From assembly GCA_965240325.2 (NCBI GenBank), contig OZ251239.1:992001-1056000 (forward strand): DNA of 64,000 nt. The letters run 5' to 3'. This document shows, in pieces, positions 49,760-60,144 of the stretch. Under the pieces are notes generated by a model that was not told the origin of the DNA, ran no database searches, and worked only from the letters and a program-made list of their open reading frames with translations. Position 1 is the stretch's first letter. The number at the start of each line of letters is the position of its first letter. The position numbers were made by a program, and so were the translations under genes. The DNA is from Rebecca billardiae RCC1528. Taxonomy: Eukaryota; Haptophyta.

Positions 49760-49975
49760 ATCGCCGAGGCCGGTCGGAAGTGGCAAGCGGCGCACAACAC
49801 CCAAGCGACCGCGACAAGCCGTTGAGCGGCCCTTTCGCGTCGCGCGATGCAGCCGTCGGGCTGCGTGCTGTTGGCGCGCACGGCGGGCGTCCACCCCGGC
49901 TCCCGCACCCGGCAAGTCGTCGGCTCCACCACTGCTGGCGGCGCTGCGCCCACGGCCTCGCCGCCACGCCGGGCG

Positions 49976-51370
49976 ATGGCGCGCGCGCTCGCGCTCCTCG
50001 CGTGCGCGCTCGGCGACGTCGCCGCCGCGCCATCCAACAGCAGCGCGGAGCTTCGGCTGCCCTTCGGCCGCCAGGTCACCGTCGCCGTCGTGGGCAACGA
50101 GTTCTTCGACGAGCACGTCACGCGGATGGGTGGGTTCGGGTACACTGCCAAGATGTTTGGTGACGCGGTGCGCGCGCATCCGGAGATGGGCGTGCGCGTT
50201 GTTTTCGTGATGGCGGACACCGGGCAGCGGCTGGACGCGCTGGCGGGGAAGCGCGGCGACGACACGGTCGTGCACGGCTGGCCTCTCGTCAACATGCTGA
50301 CCGCGCGCACCGTGCACACGCCCGATCGGCCGATCAAGGACAAGCGCGGCGGCGTGGGCCGTCCGCCCAAGCCGCCGCCGCCGCGGACGACTAAGTGGGC
50401 GCGCAGCTACTTGTTGCACCGCAACATCGCGTGCTACCTGTACATCGACTACCGCGACGATTATCTGCACACGCACGCGGCGCTGCCCGACGTGCCGATC
50501 GTGCTGTGGGCGGGCGACCCGCGCACCGAGAAGCAGCGCGCCAACATCGAGCGGCTCAAGCTGCCCGGCGAGAGCATCAAGGCGCAGGGGACGGGCACGC
50601 CCGACGCGAGGCGCGCGGTGAGCCTCTTCCGCGAGATGCGCGGGCGGATCTCGCTCGGCGTCTCGTGGGTCCCCGCGATGCGCGACCGCGCGCCCGAGGC
50701 GTACAGCCTGCCGCCCACCACGCGCATGGTCGAGCTGCCCTTCGCCGTCTCGACGTGCGCGGCGGACGGCGCGAGGCTCGAGCCCAAGCCCCCTGGCATG
50801 GAGGCGCCCACCCCCGAGGTGCTCTTCCTCGCACGGCTCGACCCGTACAAGCGGCCGTGGCTGCTCGTCGAGCTCGCCAAGGCGTTCCCGCACGTGCGCT
50901 TCTACGCGGCGGGGAAGTCGCACTTCGTGGGGCCCGGCTCGTTCAGCCTGCCGCCGCCGGGCGAGGTGCCGAATCTGGAATTCCTGGGGCACGTCAACTC
51001 GGAGGCGGCCAAGGCGCGGATGCTGTCGCGCGCGTGGTTCATCGTCAACCTGAGCGTGCACGAGGGGATCGCGATCTCGTGGCTCGAGGCGCTGCACTGC
51101 CGCACGCCCATCCTGGCGACCGTCGACCCCGGCGGCCTCATCTCGAAATACGGCGTGTTCACCGGCGAGTTTGCGGGCGACGGCATGCGCGGGCTGCCTG
51201 CAATCAAGCGCGCGTTCGAGAAGCTGCTGCTCAACAGCACGCTGCGGCGCGAGCTCGGCGTCGCCGGCCGGAAGCACGTGCTCGAGACGCACAACGCCGA
51301 CCGGATGCTCCGCCAGTTCGTCCAGCTCGCGCGAGAGGCTGGTGTCGGCGCTGCGCGCGGGCCGGCCTGA
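49976..51370 (+). CDS. GT4-like glycosyltransferase with signal peptide
   Basis: An ATG at 49976 (MARALALLACALGDVAAAP) starts a clear signal sequence and gives 464 residues; the frame also has an upstream ATG at 49847. The N-terminal Rossmann half begins VTVAVVGNEFFDEHVTRMGG with a Gly-rich GGFGYT loop. The C-terminal half has VLFLARLDPYKRPWLLVELA (~282), EFLGHVNSEAAKARML and the GT-B family motif HEGIAISWLEALHCRTPIL (~361), in which Glu and the ...LEAL segment bind the nucleotide sugar. This suggests a retaining GT4-type enzyme in the secretory pathway; donor and acceptor are unknown. A copy of the CAGTTTA-type element end begins five bases after the TGA. Confidence 0.75.
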   Translation: MARALALLACALGDVAAAPSNSSAELRLPFGRQVTVAVVGNEFFDEHVTRMGGFGYTAKMFGDAVRAHPEMGVRVVFVMADTGQRLDALAGKRGDDTVVHGWPLVNMLTARTVHTPDRPIKDKRGGVGRPPKPPPPRTTKWARSYLLHRNIACYLYIDYRDDYLHTHAALPDVPIVLWAGDPRTEKQRANIERLKLPGESIKAQGTGTPDARRAVSLFREMRGRISLGVSWVPAMRDRAPEAYSLPPTTRMVELPFAVSTCAADGARLEPKPPGMEAPTPEVLFLARLDPYKRPWLLVELAKAFPHVRFYAAGKSHFVGPGSFSLPPPGEVPNLEFLGHVNSEAAKARMLSRAWFIVNLSVHEGIAISWLEALHCRTPILATVDPGGLISKYGVFTGEFAGDGMRGLPAIKRAFEKLLLNSTLRRELGVAGRKHVLETHNADRMLRQFVQLAREAGVGAARGPA

Positions 51371-51372
51371 GG

Positions 51373-51424
51373 TACAGTTTATACTAAGAATAAGAGACGC
51401 ACACAGCTCAGGCAGGCGAGATTG
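51373..51424 (+). repeat. Element terminus with TA flank, copy c
   Basis: TA, then cagtttatactaagaataag running on to caggcaggcgagattgac, matches copies at 35622 and 42412 apart from a two-base insertion. It directly follows the stop codon at 51370, so the glycosyltransferase 3' UTR must contain it. No partner end was found to the right in the window. Confidence 0.8.
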
Positions 51425-52414
51425 ACGCCCGCCAACTGTCACCGCCCATGAAGCCGTCGCCGATGGTAGCGCCGCCGGGGGGGACGAGCTCCGCAACGGC
51501 CAGAACTACCACTACCAGGCCCAGCATGAGAATTGACGAGCAGTAAGCAGACGAGAGTGAGTGACACACGAGTGAGGCATCCCGCCCCACATAAAGAGTA
51601 CCGGATTCCGGAACCAGTCCCCGATGACGGCGAGTCCAACTAATATATGAATATATATATATATATATATATACTATATACTAACTTCGGCCACAACATA
51701 TCATCCACCAGCTGCTGACCAAGATAAGAGGCTACACCATCGTCCGCCATGACCAGCCGCCGACCAAGAGCAGGCGACGACATCATCCACCAGCTGCTGA
51801 CCAAGCGGGCCGTGCCGCGGGGGGCGGCGGAGCGCCGCCACGAGCGGCGGTTCGGGAGGCGTCGCCGGGGTGACCGGGGTCGAGTAGCCCTGGCCGGCGC
51901 CGCGCCGCCAGCCTCGCGCGCGCTCCCCTCGCGCGCCTGAGCGTCGCCGGCGCGAGGGCGGTGTGCACCTTGATGTGGCGTGCAGAGCTGACTGAGGGAC
52001 CGGACCACGGACCGCCAGTCGCCATCAGGCATGGCAGACAAACTCTACCGCGCCGCCAGTTCTTCGTCAGACGAAGCGCGTGCGCTTTAATTTAATCCGG
52101 CCCGTAGGCCGTACTGCTACTGCCTACTACGACTTTTTCCCCGCGCAGGCGGGAGACTCACAGTACTCACACAGTCACGCCACGGCGGTCACGGGCGAAA
52201 GCAGCCGTGCCGGGTCACGCCGCACCCGCAGGCGGCAGCGCAGCGGCACGACTGGTCGTCCCTTCGCTCTGCACGCCGTTCCGCTGGGGCGGAGAAAAGC
52301 GAAGCGTCAGCTGCTTACTTATATGACTACCGTTACTGTTAGTGTTACGAGTGTCTGTTAGACGCCGATCACTGCGAGTGCGAGTGCGGCGTCACTCGTC
52401 AACGGTGCCGGCTG
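51425..52414. other. Intergenic region with small repeats
   Basis: A TA run lies at 51646-51672. The block catccaccagctgctgacca is duplicated at 51702 and 51785. I see no gene. Confidence 0.4.
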
Positions 52415-53401
52415 CTACTGTAGCTCCGCGTTCGAGAGCACGTTGGAGAGCGCCATGCGCCCCATCTTGTTCACAGCGTCGAGCCCACTGCCGTACTTCT
52501 CCGTGCGGACCTTGGCCGCCTCCTCCATGATCATCGCGAGGTCGGCGGGGTACTTGGCCTGCGCCAAGCGCACGTCCACGTTCTGCACGGCGCGCTTCAT
52601 CACCGCGACGCTCGCCGGCGCGAACTCGTGCCGCGCGTGCGTGCCGATGCGCGCGTGGAAGACGTGGTTGGGCTTGAGCGGCACGGTGGCCGACGACCTG
52701 GCCGGCGTGCGGCTCGCGAGCGCGGCGGGCACCTCCACGCGCTTGTGCCGCTCGAACGAGATGATCGTCTGCGCGCACTCGTGCAGGCACCACGCGCGCG
52801 TGAGCGTCGACGCTTCTTCATCCAGAACCATCAGCGTCGCTGCGGACGCGTCGACGACGTCTGTGAGCGCGGAGACGTCGACGAGCTTGCCGTGTCCGGC
52901 GTCGTCGTGCTGCATCACCGCGAAGATGTCCACCCACAGCCGCAGCTGCCCGCCGCGCGTCGTCGGCGCGACGCCCGACTCCTTGGAGCGAGCCTCGGCA
53001 CGCTTTGCAAATTGCCGGCTCACGTACGTGAGACCGGCGCCCATGCCGAGGTGGAACTCGCCCTCCTCGCCGACCACGTCGGCGACGAACGCGCGGCACG
53101 CCGCGACGAGCAGGCCCCAGCTGTTCGCCCAGCTGTGCGACACGAAGATGTCGACGCTCCCCACCTGGCTCGGCTCCACCAGCTCGTAAAAGCGCCGCGC
53201 CGGCCGGTCCTCCGCGGCGGCCGTGGCGGGCATGATGACGTTCTGCGCGACGTGCCAGGTGGGCTTGTCCCACAGGTCGTGCTGCTCGGTGAAGGCGATG
53301 ATCGCGTCGAGCGTGAGCGCGCGCTCCGCCGGCGGGGGCGGCGCCATCGTGGCCGCCGCCACGCCGCTTTTCTTGCTGGAAATGAGAAAATCGCCGCGCA
53401 T
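52415..53401 (-). CDS. TIR-like 'SHSW' domain protein
   Basis: A start at 53401 (MRGDFLISSKKSGV) gives 328 residues; an ATG at 53347 (MAPPPPAERALTLDA) is also possible, and the frame stays open upstream across the MAD1 start. The core has SVDIFVSHSWANSWGLLVAA (~84), LRLWVDIFAVMQHDD (~158) and ATLMVLDEEASTLTRAWCLH (~200). This order (FVSHSW...WVD...TRAWCL.E) is that of a TIR-related family common in algae and other protists, whose function is not known to me. The C-terminal ~100 residues are helical and charged (LAQAKYPADLAMIMEEAAKV). It is divergent from MAD1, with at most ~100 bases between starts. Confidence 0.65.
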   Translation of the reverse strand: MRGDFLISSKKSGVAAATMAPPPPAERALTLDAIIAFTEQHDLWDKPTWHVAQNVIMPATAAAEDRPARRFYELVEPSQVGSVDIFVSHSWANSWGLLVAACRAFVADVVGEEGEFHLGMGAGLTYVSRQFAKRAEARSKESGVAPTTRGGQLRLWVDIFAVMQHDDAGHGKLVDVSALTDVVDASAATLMVLDEEASTLTRAWCLHECAQTIISFERHKRVEVPAALASRTPARSSATVPLKPNHVFHARIGTHARHEFAPASVAVMKRAVQNVDVRLAQAKYPADLAMIMEEAAKVRTEKYGSGLDAVNKMGRMALSNVLSNAELQ

Positions 53402-53447
53402 GATTTTCGCGCGATAAGGAATACAACTATACAAGCTGGCCCCGATC
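53402..53447. promoter_or_regulatory. Very short divergent promoter region
   Basis: 46 bases lie between the chosen start codons of the SHSW-domain gene (minus) and MAD1 (plus). It includes aaggaatacaactatacaag. A shared promoter is inferred from position only. Confidence 0.4.
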
Positions 53448-54611
53448 ATGGCCTCGTCCAGCGCCGCGGCCAAGCGGCCGCTCGGCGACCACGAGGAGCC
53501 CGGCGCGGCGGGCAAGCGCCCCGCACTCGGCGCGCACGCGACGACGACGTCGACCTTCGCGCTGTCAGAGACGGGCGAGGGCCCGGCCACCGACCTGCGC
53601 GCGCTCGGCGTGGGCGGCGGCGTCGGCGGCGCCGAGGGCATCGACGAGGGCGGCGGCATGAGCGCTGGCGCGGCGGGCGCGGGCGAGGTGGCGCTCGTCG
53701 CGCACACGGGCCTGAGCGCCCGCCCCGGCGTGATCGCCCCGGACAAGGAGAACGCGACGCCCGCGCCCCGGCCGCCGCCGAGCGCGTCAGGCTCGGCCGC
53801 CTGGGAGCATGACTCGGACCTGTTGCGCGTTCAGCACGCGCTCTGGGAGGCGACACGCGAGCGCGACGAGGCGCGCGGCGCGGCGTCGCGCGAGCGCGCC
53901 GCCGCCGCCGCCGAGCTCGGCCGCGAGCGCGAGCGCGCCAGCGCCCTCGAGCGCCAGCGCGATTTCCTTCTCGCCTCCGAGTCTGAACTGCGCTCGCAGC
54001 TGCGCGCGCTTCAGGCGTCGGTTCGCGAGGCGGACGCGCGCGCGCAGGAGGCACTGGGATCGGCGCGCGCGCAGCTCGAGGCGGCGCGCAAGGCGCTCGA
54101 GACCGAGCGTTCCGCCGCGCGCGACGCCGCGCGCGCGCACGAGCGCGAGCTCGCCGCCGCGCGGGACGAGGCGGACTCCGCGCGTCTGGACGCGGACGCG
54201 GCGGCGGCGGAGCGCGCGGCCGCGGCCGCGTCGGCGCAGGCGGCGCGCGCGGCGGAGGCGGAGGCGCGCGCGGCGGCGATCGCGGGCGCGAAGGCGATAT
54301 CCGAGCTCGAGGCGGCGCAGCGCGCGCTCGCGCGCATGCCCGCCCTCGAGGACCGCGCCGCGCAGCTCCAGGCGCGCGTGGCGCAGCTGGAGGGTGCGGA
54401 GGCGGCGGCCGCGGCCGCGCGCGCCGAGGCGGAGGCGGAACGACTGCACTCGGCGCGCGCCGCGCGGCACGCCGAGGCGGCGGACTTGCTGCGCGCGCGC
54501 GTGGGCGCGCTCGAGGCCGCGGCGGCCGGCGCGAGGAGCCGCGACGATCGCCTCGCCGAGCTCGAGGCGCAGGTGGCCGCGTGGCGGCGGCTGTTTGCCC
54601 AAGAGCTGGCG

Positions 54612-54685
<74 letters not shown>

Positions 54686-55278
54686 GGACGAGTCGGACGG
54701 CGCGTCGGCCGTGTTCGCGCGCCTCCGCGCCCTCCGCTCGCAGCTCGCGCAGGCCGCCGAGCGCGAGGGCGCGCTGAGCGCGAGCGCTCGCGCCGCCGAG
54801 GGTGCCGCCGACACCGCACGCGCCGCGCTGGGCGAGCGCGCGCGCGCGGCGGAGGCGGCGGAGGCGCGCGCGGCGGAGGCGGAGGCGCGCGCGGGGCGCG
54901 CGGCCGCGCGCGCGCGCGAGCTCGACGCGCAGCTGCACAGCATGCGCCGGCTGGTCAACTCGTACGCGGAGGCCGAGTCCGGCCGTGCGGCGGCGGCGGC
55001 GGCGACGGCCGGCGGCGCGGCCGCTGCCGGCGGCGGCGGCGGCGGCGGCGGCTCGGCTGAGCGCGCGGCCGCGCTTGTCGAGCTGACGGCGGCGGTCGAG
55101 GCGGCGGGCGCGCGCGCGGCGGAGATGGAGGCGTCGCTCGACGCGGCGCGTGCCGAGCTGGGCGCGGCGCGCGCCGCCGAGCGCGCCGCGACCGCCGACG
55201 CGCAGAGCGCCCGCGAGGAGGCGCAGCGCGCGCGCGAGCGCGCGAGCTTGGCGGCGCGCGAGGCGGCGGCGGCGCGCG

Positions 55279-55312
<34 letters not shown>

Positions 55313-56310
55313 AGGCTCAGCCGCGGCCGCGGCGCCGTCGCACCGCGTGCTCCACCTCGCCGCGCCGCCCGGCTCCGCGCGCGCCACCGAGGCGCTCGTC
55401 GAGTCGCTCCGGGACAAGGTGCGCTCGCTGTCGCTTCAGCTCGAGGCGCTGCGCGGCGCGGCCGGCGCGGCCGGCGGCGGCGCGGCCGGCGGCGGCGCGG
55501 CCGGCGGCGGCGCGGCCGGCGGCGGCGGCGAGGCCGGCGGCGAGGCAAGCAGCGCGTCGAGGCGGTTGGCGGAGCTGCTCGAGGAGCGGGACAGCGCGCA
55601 GGTGCGCACGCCGGCTGCTGGACCCACGCCGCGCGTGCCCGCGCCGCGCAGCGCGCGCGCGCCGCCGCGGCCACCGACCGCGCGCGCTGGCGGCCACACC
55701 CAATTGCCAACTGCCTAGCGCCCGCGCGGCGCGCGCTGGCCAGGCTGACGCGCGCGGCGCCGGCGCGCCCCCCTCCGCGCGCTCGCGCGCGCGCGCACGC
55801 GCCAGGCCGCGCTCCGCGCCGCCGAGGCGCAGTGCGAGCGCCTCAAGGCCGTCTTCAAGAACAAGATCGCCGAGTTCCGCGGCGCGGTCGCCGATCTGAC
55901 CGGCTACCGTATCGATATGGTCGGCAGCCGCTACACGCTACACCCGGTGTACGCGCGGCAGAAGGGGGACACGCTGGTGTTCGAGACGGTGTGTGCGCGT
56001 GCGCGCGTGCGGCGTGTGTGCGCGCGACGCGCACGCCCCGCCCCGCCCCGGCCGCGCCGCTCGCCCTCGCGACCTGAGTCGAGTGGGTCCGGCTGCGGCG
56101 CGCGGCGCGGCGCCGGTGGTGCCGTCACCGTCACGCGCGCAGTCTGCGGACAACGGCGCCATGCAGCTGCTGGAGACGGAGCTGTGCTCGCAGCTGGACG
56201 CGCTGATGCGCCGGTACCTCACGGAGGGCAGCTCGATCCCCGCCTTCCTGGCCGCGGCCACGCTGCAGATGTACGACGAGCGCCAGCGCGAGCGCCTCGC
56301 CGCGGGCTGA
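53448..56310 (+). CDS. MAD1: Spindle assembly checkpoint protein MAD1
   Basis: The proposed join is 53448-55601, 55806-55988 and 56143-56310 (834 residues), with GT-AG introns of 204 and 154 bp, both phase 0. The N-terminal ~110 residues are low-complexity, with a KEN sequence (DKENATPAP). Residues ~120-715 are an Ala/Glu/Arg-rich coiled coil with polyGly inserts (GGC run at 54616-54685). The conserved C-terminal domain confirms identity: RLKAVFKNKIAEFRGAVADL, then TGYRIDMVGSRYTLHPVY, MQLLETELCSQLDALM and SIPAFLAAATLQMYDE, the signature MAD1 end. MAD1 recruits MAD2 to unattached kinetochores and delays anaphase. The intron 1 frame hits a stop at 55716, so splicing is needed to reach the C-terminal domain. 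The MAD2-binding motif was not pinpointed. Confidence 0.88.
54616..54685. repeat. (GGC)n polyglycine run in MAD1
   Basis: About 23 GGC codons interrupt the coiled coil. Shorter glycine runs occur at 55033-55050 and 55281-55312, and a gcggccggcggc repeat at 55455-55530. Confidence 0.9.
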
Positions 56311-56497
56311 ACCGCGCGAGCGAAGATCGCACGCCGGACCCAGTCCTGACGGATCCGGAAGCCGGACCACCGGCTTTCCGGACCTGGCCGCGCCGCGGCC
56401 GTTTCCGGTTGAGCCGGACTTGCTTCCTAAAAGGGGCAAAGGGGCAAGGGAGCGCTACCGCTACCACCCTTTCCAGAAAGGCGATTAGTTCGGACAC
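56311..56497. other. 3' flank of MAD1
   Basis: A small hairpin tccggaagccgg-acca-ccggctttccgga lies near 56351-56379. No gene is seen. Confidence 0.45.
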
Positions 56498-56546
56498 GGT
56501 CCGGGAGCTCAAAAGGTGCAAGTTGCACCTTTTGAGCTCCCGGACC
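56498..56546. repeat. Perfect 24-bp-stem hairpin
   Basis: ggtccgggagctcaaaaggt-gcaa and ttgc-accttttgagctcccggacc are exact inverse complements around a single g. It lies ~190 bases after the MAD1 stop. It could be a transposon remnant or an RNA 3'-end structure. Confidence 0.9.
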
Positions 56547-56636
56547 ACAGTGGGAGCACGCGGGGCCGCGGCCGTTGAGAAGGGGCGGGGGCGGGCGGGC
56601 GACGTCGACGTCGCGGCGTTCCACGCGCTCTGCTGT

Positions 56637-57648
56637 CGATGACTTGCTGTTGGCGGCGCGCGCCGCGCTCGCGAGGTGGCTCGGGCCCATGCGTGCCTTC
56701 GAGCGCCCGGCGACCGCGCGCGCATCGGCTTCCTCCGCCTGCGAGTCGCCCGCGGCCGCGACCGCCGCCCGCTTCGAGTGGGTTGACTGCGCCCGAGCCT
56801 GCTCGCCGCCGAGCGCAGGGATGAGTCGAGCGCGGCGCGAGGCGGCGATCGTGATCGGGCGATCGTGTGCGCCCATATGCGCCCCATCTGCCACGGCGCG
56901 ACCGCTTCAGCGTGCGTATGTCACCCCACTTGTCAGGGATGTCGGGTAGCAGGCGAGCACCGTCGGCCAGTGTGTCCGCCCGCGCCGCGTGCGCACAGGG
57001 CCATACGACGCGGAAACACGTCACAACCGGCATCAGTGCATGGCCATGACCGTGTACAGCCCCGCGTGGGCCACCAAGGTCATGCCATCCACTGCTCTGC
57101 CAGCTCGCAACGTGCGTCAATGCTGACGACAACTCTGGTCGAGAAGAAGTTGCTTCTTGAGTTCTGTCACAGTGGTGCACACAGCATCAGTGGACGTCCC
57201 CATGACTACGGATGCGGACCAACCGTGCCCGCCAGCTTGCGTAGCGAAGACATCACGAGACGCCACGGAGCGACATCCGACGCGTAGAGCCCTTCGCGCA
57301 CGCGGCGCGGGCGGACACGCTGGCCGACAGAGCTCGCCCACTCCCCGACATGCCTGACAAGTGGGGTCACATACGCACGCTGAAGCTGTCGCGCCGTGGC
57401 AAATAGGGCGCAGATGGGCGCATGCGATCGCCCGATCGTGATCGCCGCCTCGCGCCGCGCTCAACTCATCCCTGCGCTCGGCCGCGAGCAGACTCGGGCG
57501 CAGTCAACCCACTCGAAGCGGGCGGCCGCCGCGGGCGCGGGCGACTTGCAGGCGGAGGAAGCCGATGCGCGCGCGGTCGCCGGGCGCTCAAAGGCGCGCA
57601 TGGGTCCGAGCCATCCCGCCCGCGCGGCGCGCGCCGCCCAAGTCACGC
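56637..57648. repeat. ~1 kb inverted-repeat element
   Basis: The left arm (56637 to about 57000) and the right arm (about 57285 to 57648) are inverted copies with moderate divergence. Shared blocks include gagcgcccggcgaccgcgcg, cgcgaggcggcgatcacgat (inverted), cccacttgtcagg and gtccgcccgcgccgcg. The ~285-base centre is less alike. No gene is present. It is probably a non-autonomous or foldback element; no clean target-site duplication was found. Confidence 0.7.
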
Positions 57649-58458
57649 ATATCTCGGTCCGCACGTCGGCCACGCGCCCACCTGTTCGCCATCCTTCCGC
57701 CAGTCCGCCACCAGCGGGGCGCCTGGCGGCAGAACAACACCCCGTGGAACGGGTGGCTGGGCAGCCCGCCTGCATTTCAAAACAAGAAATGGACGAAAAA
57801 CGGCGCGTCAATTTTCATCGATCCCCGTTTCGGCCTTTTATGTTCGATTTTTACCGCTTTGGGCGCGCGATGATATAGCCGTAACGCTGTTTTTACCCCG
57901 ATCGCCCTATGTGGTTTCATCTTAAGCCAGAGCCAATACGATAATGGTCGGGGAGATTGGCGTAAACGGCGATCTGCGCTTCGTCGCCCCGGTACCCGCG
58001 GGTTTCGCTTAATGGAAAATTAAGGGGGCCCAATTTGTCTCGTCCCACAAAACCAACCCTTGCCGTTTTCTTGAGCGTTGGGAATGTTGGAATTTGCCAA
58101 AACCGTGGGGGAGAACTGCTCGGTTTCGGCGCGTGGTCATTTCCGCCGGGTGTGTAGCGGGATGATAGCCGAGTCGAGTGGGCAGGCGCCTTGGCGAAGG
58201 GCCGCAAACCAGCGCGGGAGTCTGCACATCGTGTCACAATCGCAGTCTACCGACCCCGAGGCCCGATCGACCAATCAGCGTCGAGGGAATTGTCCGAACG
58301 TCCGCCGAGTGGGCAAGTAGGAGACGGTGACCAAGGACACGTTGATCGCTCGATCTGAAGGCACGACGCCGTCAGCCAACCTGCCAACTTGCGGTGAGCT
58401 CGGAAAAGCCCACCCTCCGCCGCCACGGCGCACTCTTTCAGAACACGCTCTGCACACC
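57649..58458. other. Intergenic region, lower GC
   Basis: 57780-58140 is clearly lower in GC than its surroundings (e.g. tcaattttcatcgatccccg). I see no gene or domain. Confidence 0.4.
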
Positions 58459-58905
58459 ATGCTCGCGGCGACGTTGGTCACATTCATGCTTGCCGGGGAG
58501 GCCGCAATGAACCCCTTCAACCGCGCCGTCTCGGCGTTCGGCCGCTCGGCCGCGACGCAGTCCATGGGCAACCGCGCGCAGGACGTCGTGAGACGTTTCA
58601 TTAGCGTCCGCTTCGAGCGCGATCTCGATGGCGATTGCATGGGCCAGCTCGATCGCGACGAGGTGGCGCAGTTCGCGCGCTCTGTGCTACCCGACACGCC
58701 TCGCGCCGCCGCCGAGAGCGCTGTGCACTACATCATGTCGCGGCTCGACGTCGACTGCACGGCCGCGATCGACAAAGACCACTTCTCCGACGCCGTGATC
58801 GACTCGCTCGCGAGGCTGAACGAGGACGAGCGCAGGCGCGTGATCAGGACCATGTCCAGATCGTGCAGCCGCTCGCGTCGCGAGCTCGCGACGGCTTCGC
58901 ACTGA
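58459..58905 (+). CDS. Small secreted EF-hand protein
   Basis: The first ATG at 58459 begins a hydrophobic signal sequence (MLAATLVTFMLAGEAAMN); the product is 148 residues. The frame is open above this but without an ATG. One EF-hand loop fits DGDCMGQLDRDE (calcium ligands at D1, D3 and E12; I/L at 8), preceded by VVRRFISVRFERDL. A second, DVDCTAAIDKDH, has His in place of the last Glu and is probably weak. The pair is spaced as in calmodulin-like lobes. The C-terminus is Arg/Ser-rich. A calcium-binding role in the secretory pathway or outside the cell is inferred. No introns are needed. Confidence 0.65.
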   Translation: MLAATLVTFMLAGEAAMNPFNRAVSAFGRSAATQSMGNRAQDVVRRFISVRFERDLDGDCMGQLDRDEVAQFARSVLPDTPRAAAESAVHYIMSRLDVDCTAAIDKDHFSDAVIDSLARLNEDERRRVIRTMSRSCSRSRRELATASH

Positions 58906-60144
58906 GCTGCCGTGCTCGCCAGCCACCGCGCCGTTGTTGTACCCCACCCGCTGGCCGAGGCAACCTGCCCGCGCCGCTGAACACCACCGCGTGGCCTGTG
59001 TAAGGCCATGTGCAACACCACTTTCTTTCTTCGGACGCAGTCCGTGTACACCACCAACCCGATCTCTGTTCATCACCGCCCGAACCGCAGCTACTCTCGA
59101 CTTTGTGCATCCAGGCCCCTCGCCGCTCACGTGATCACCGCCCGCCCGCCGTGAATTTTAATGTCCGTGACCGTGTGACGTCGCCGCGCCCGCGGCCCCG
59201 ACAGCCGCAGCCTTGCCCGCTGTGGCCTGTACTCTGCCCGCCTTGTCTGTGATCAGCCCAAGTGTCGACAGCCACTGCCATCTTCTCCTGTACATTAGTT
59301 CTGCTTCCATCCTGCTCACGCAGTCGCAGACCGCGGAATTAGTGAGCTCCGAGCCAGTCAGACTCGCACAGTTACTAACGTCTAACTACTCTGACTTATC
59401 ATCCTCAGTGCTGCGAGTCTGCGACCAAGCACGGCTCCCCAGCCCGGCGGAGCGGACACGTGAATTAAATTCGGTCGGAACTCGGAGGGCCGGGGACGAC
59501 CGGACGAGAGAAAAACATGGGTACGGATAACCGCCGTTCACTCGTTGGCAGCCGCGTGTGCATCCGGACCGGCACGCACAGGACGAAATCCGGGAGAATC
59601 GCCGTCCGCAGCGGTGAAGTGTTAGCGGGCATGGCGGCCCGGCGCTGCACGGCGCCGGGTCCGAGATACTGCTGACTCACTCTCAGACTGTGACTCGGCC
59701 TCGGGCTCGGGCCCATGGCGGCCATGGCCATGAGCGTGCTGTGAGACTTCAGAGAGCTTAGCCGGACGCAAGGCCGTACCGTGATACCGTCCCGCCGACT
59801 CCACTGGACGCGGCGCCGGCGCGGCCCGACCGAGGCTCAGGCTGTCACTCACTCACTGACTGTCAGTGTCACTCACACTCACAGCCGCCGGCATCGCCAT
59901 CGACGGTGTCCGGTCCGCGGATCCGCGCCGCGTCCGTGCATGCGCTGCCATATATGGCGGCGGGCATGATATCATACTGCTCTACGCTACATCATCATCA
60001 CCATCGTCATCAGTCATCACTGTATCACTTATCAGCACTTATCAGCCTCAGGCCGGCGACGATGGAATCATAGTTCATATACCTCCGGCCTTCGCCGTGC
60101 GACGAGCCGCATGATGAGTGCATCTGCTGGTAACTCGATTCCCC
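58906..60144. other. Intergenic region, no supported gene
   Basis: There are weak simple repeats (tcactcactgac, near 59850-59890; catcatcatcacc, near 59985-60015). No reading frame with a domain was found. Confidence 0.4.

Noticed and set aside
49115-51496. Minus-strand open frame of 793 codons
   Set aside because: It is antisense to the glycosyltransferase and the right TIR. No domain.
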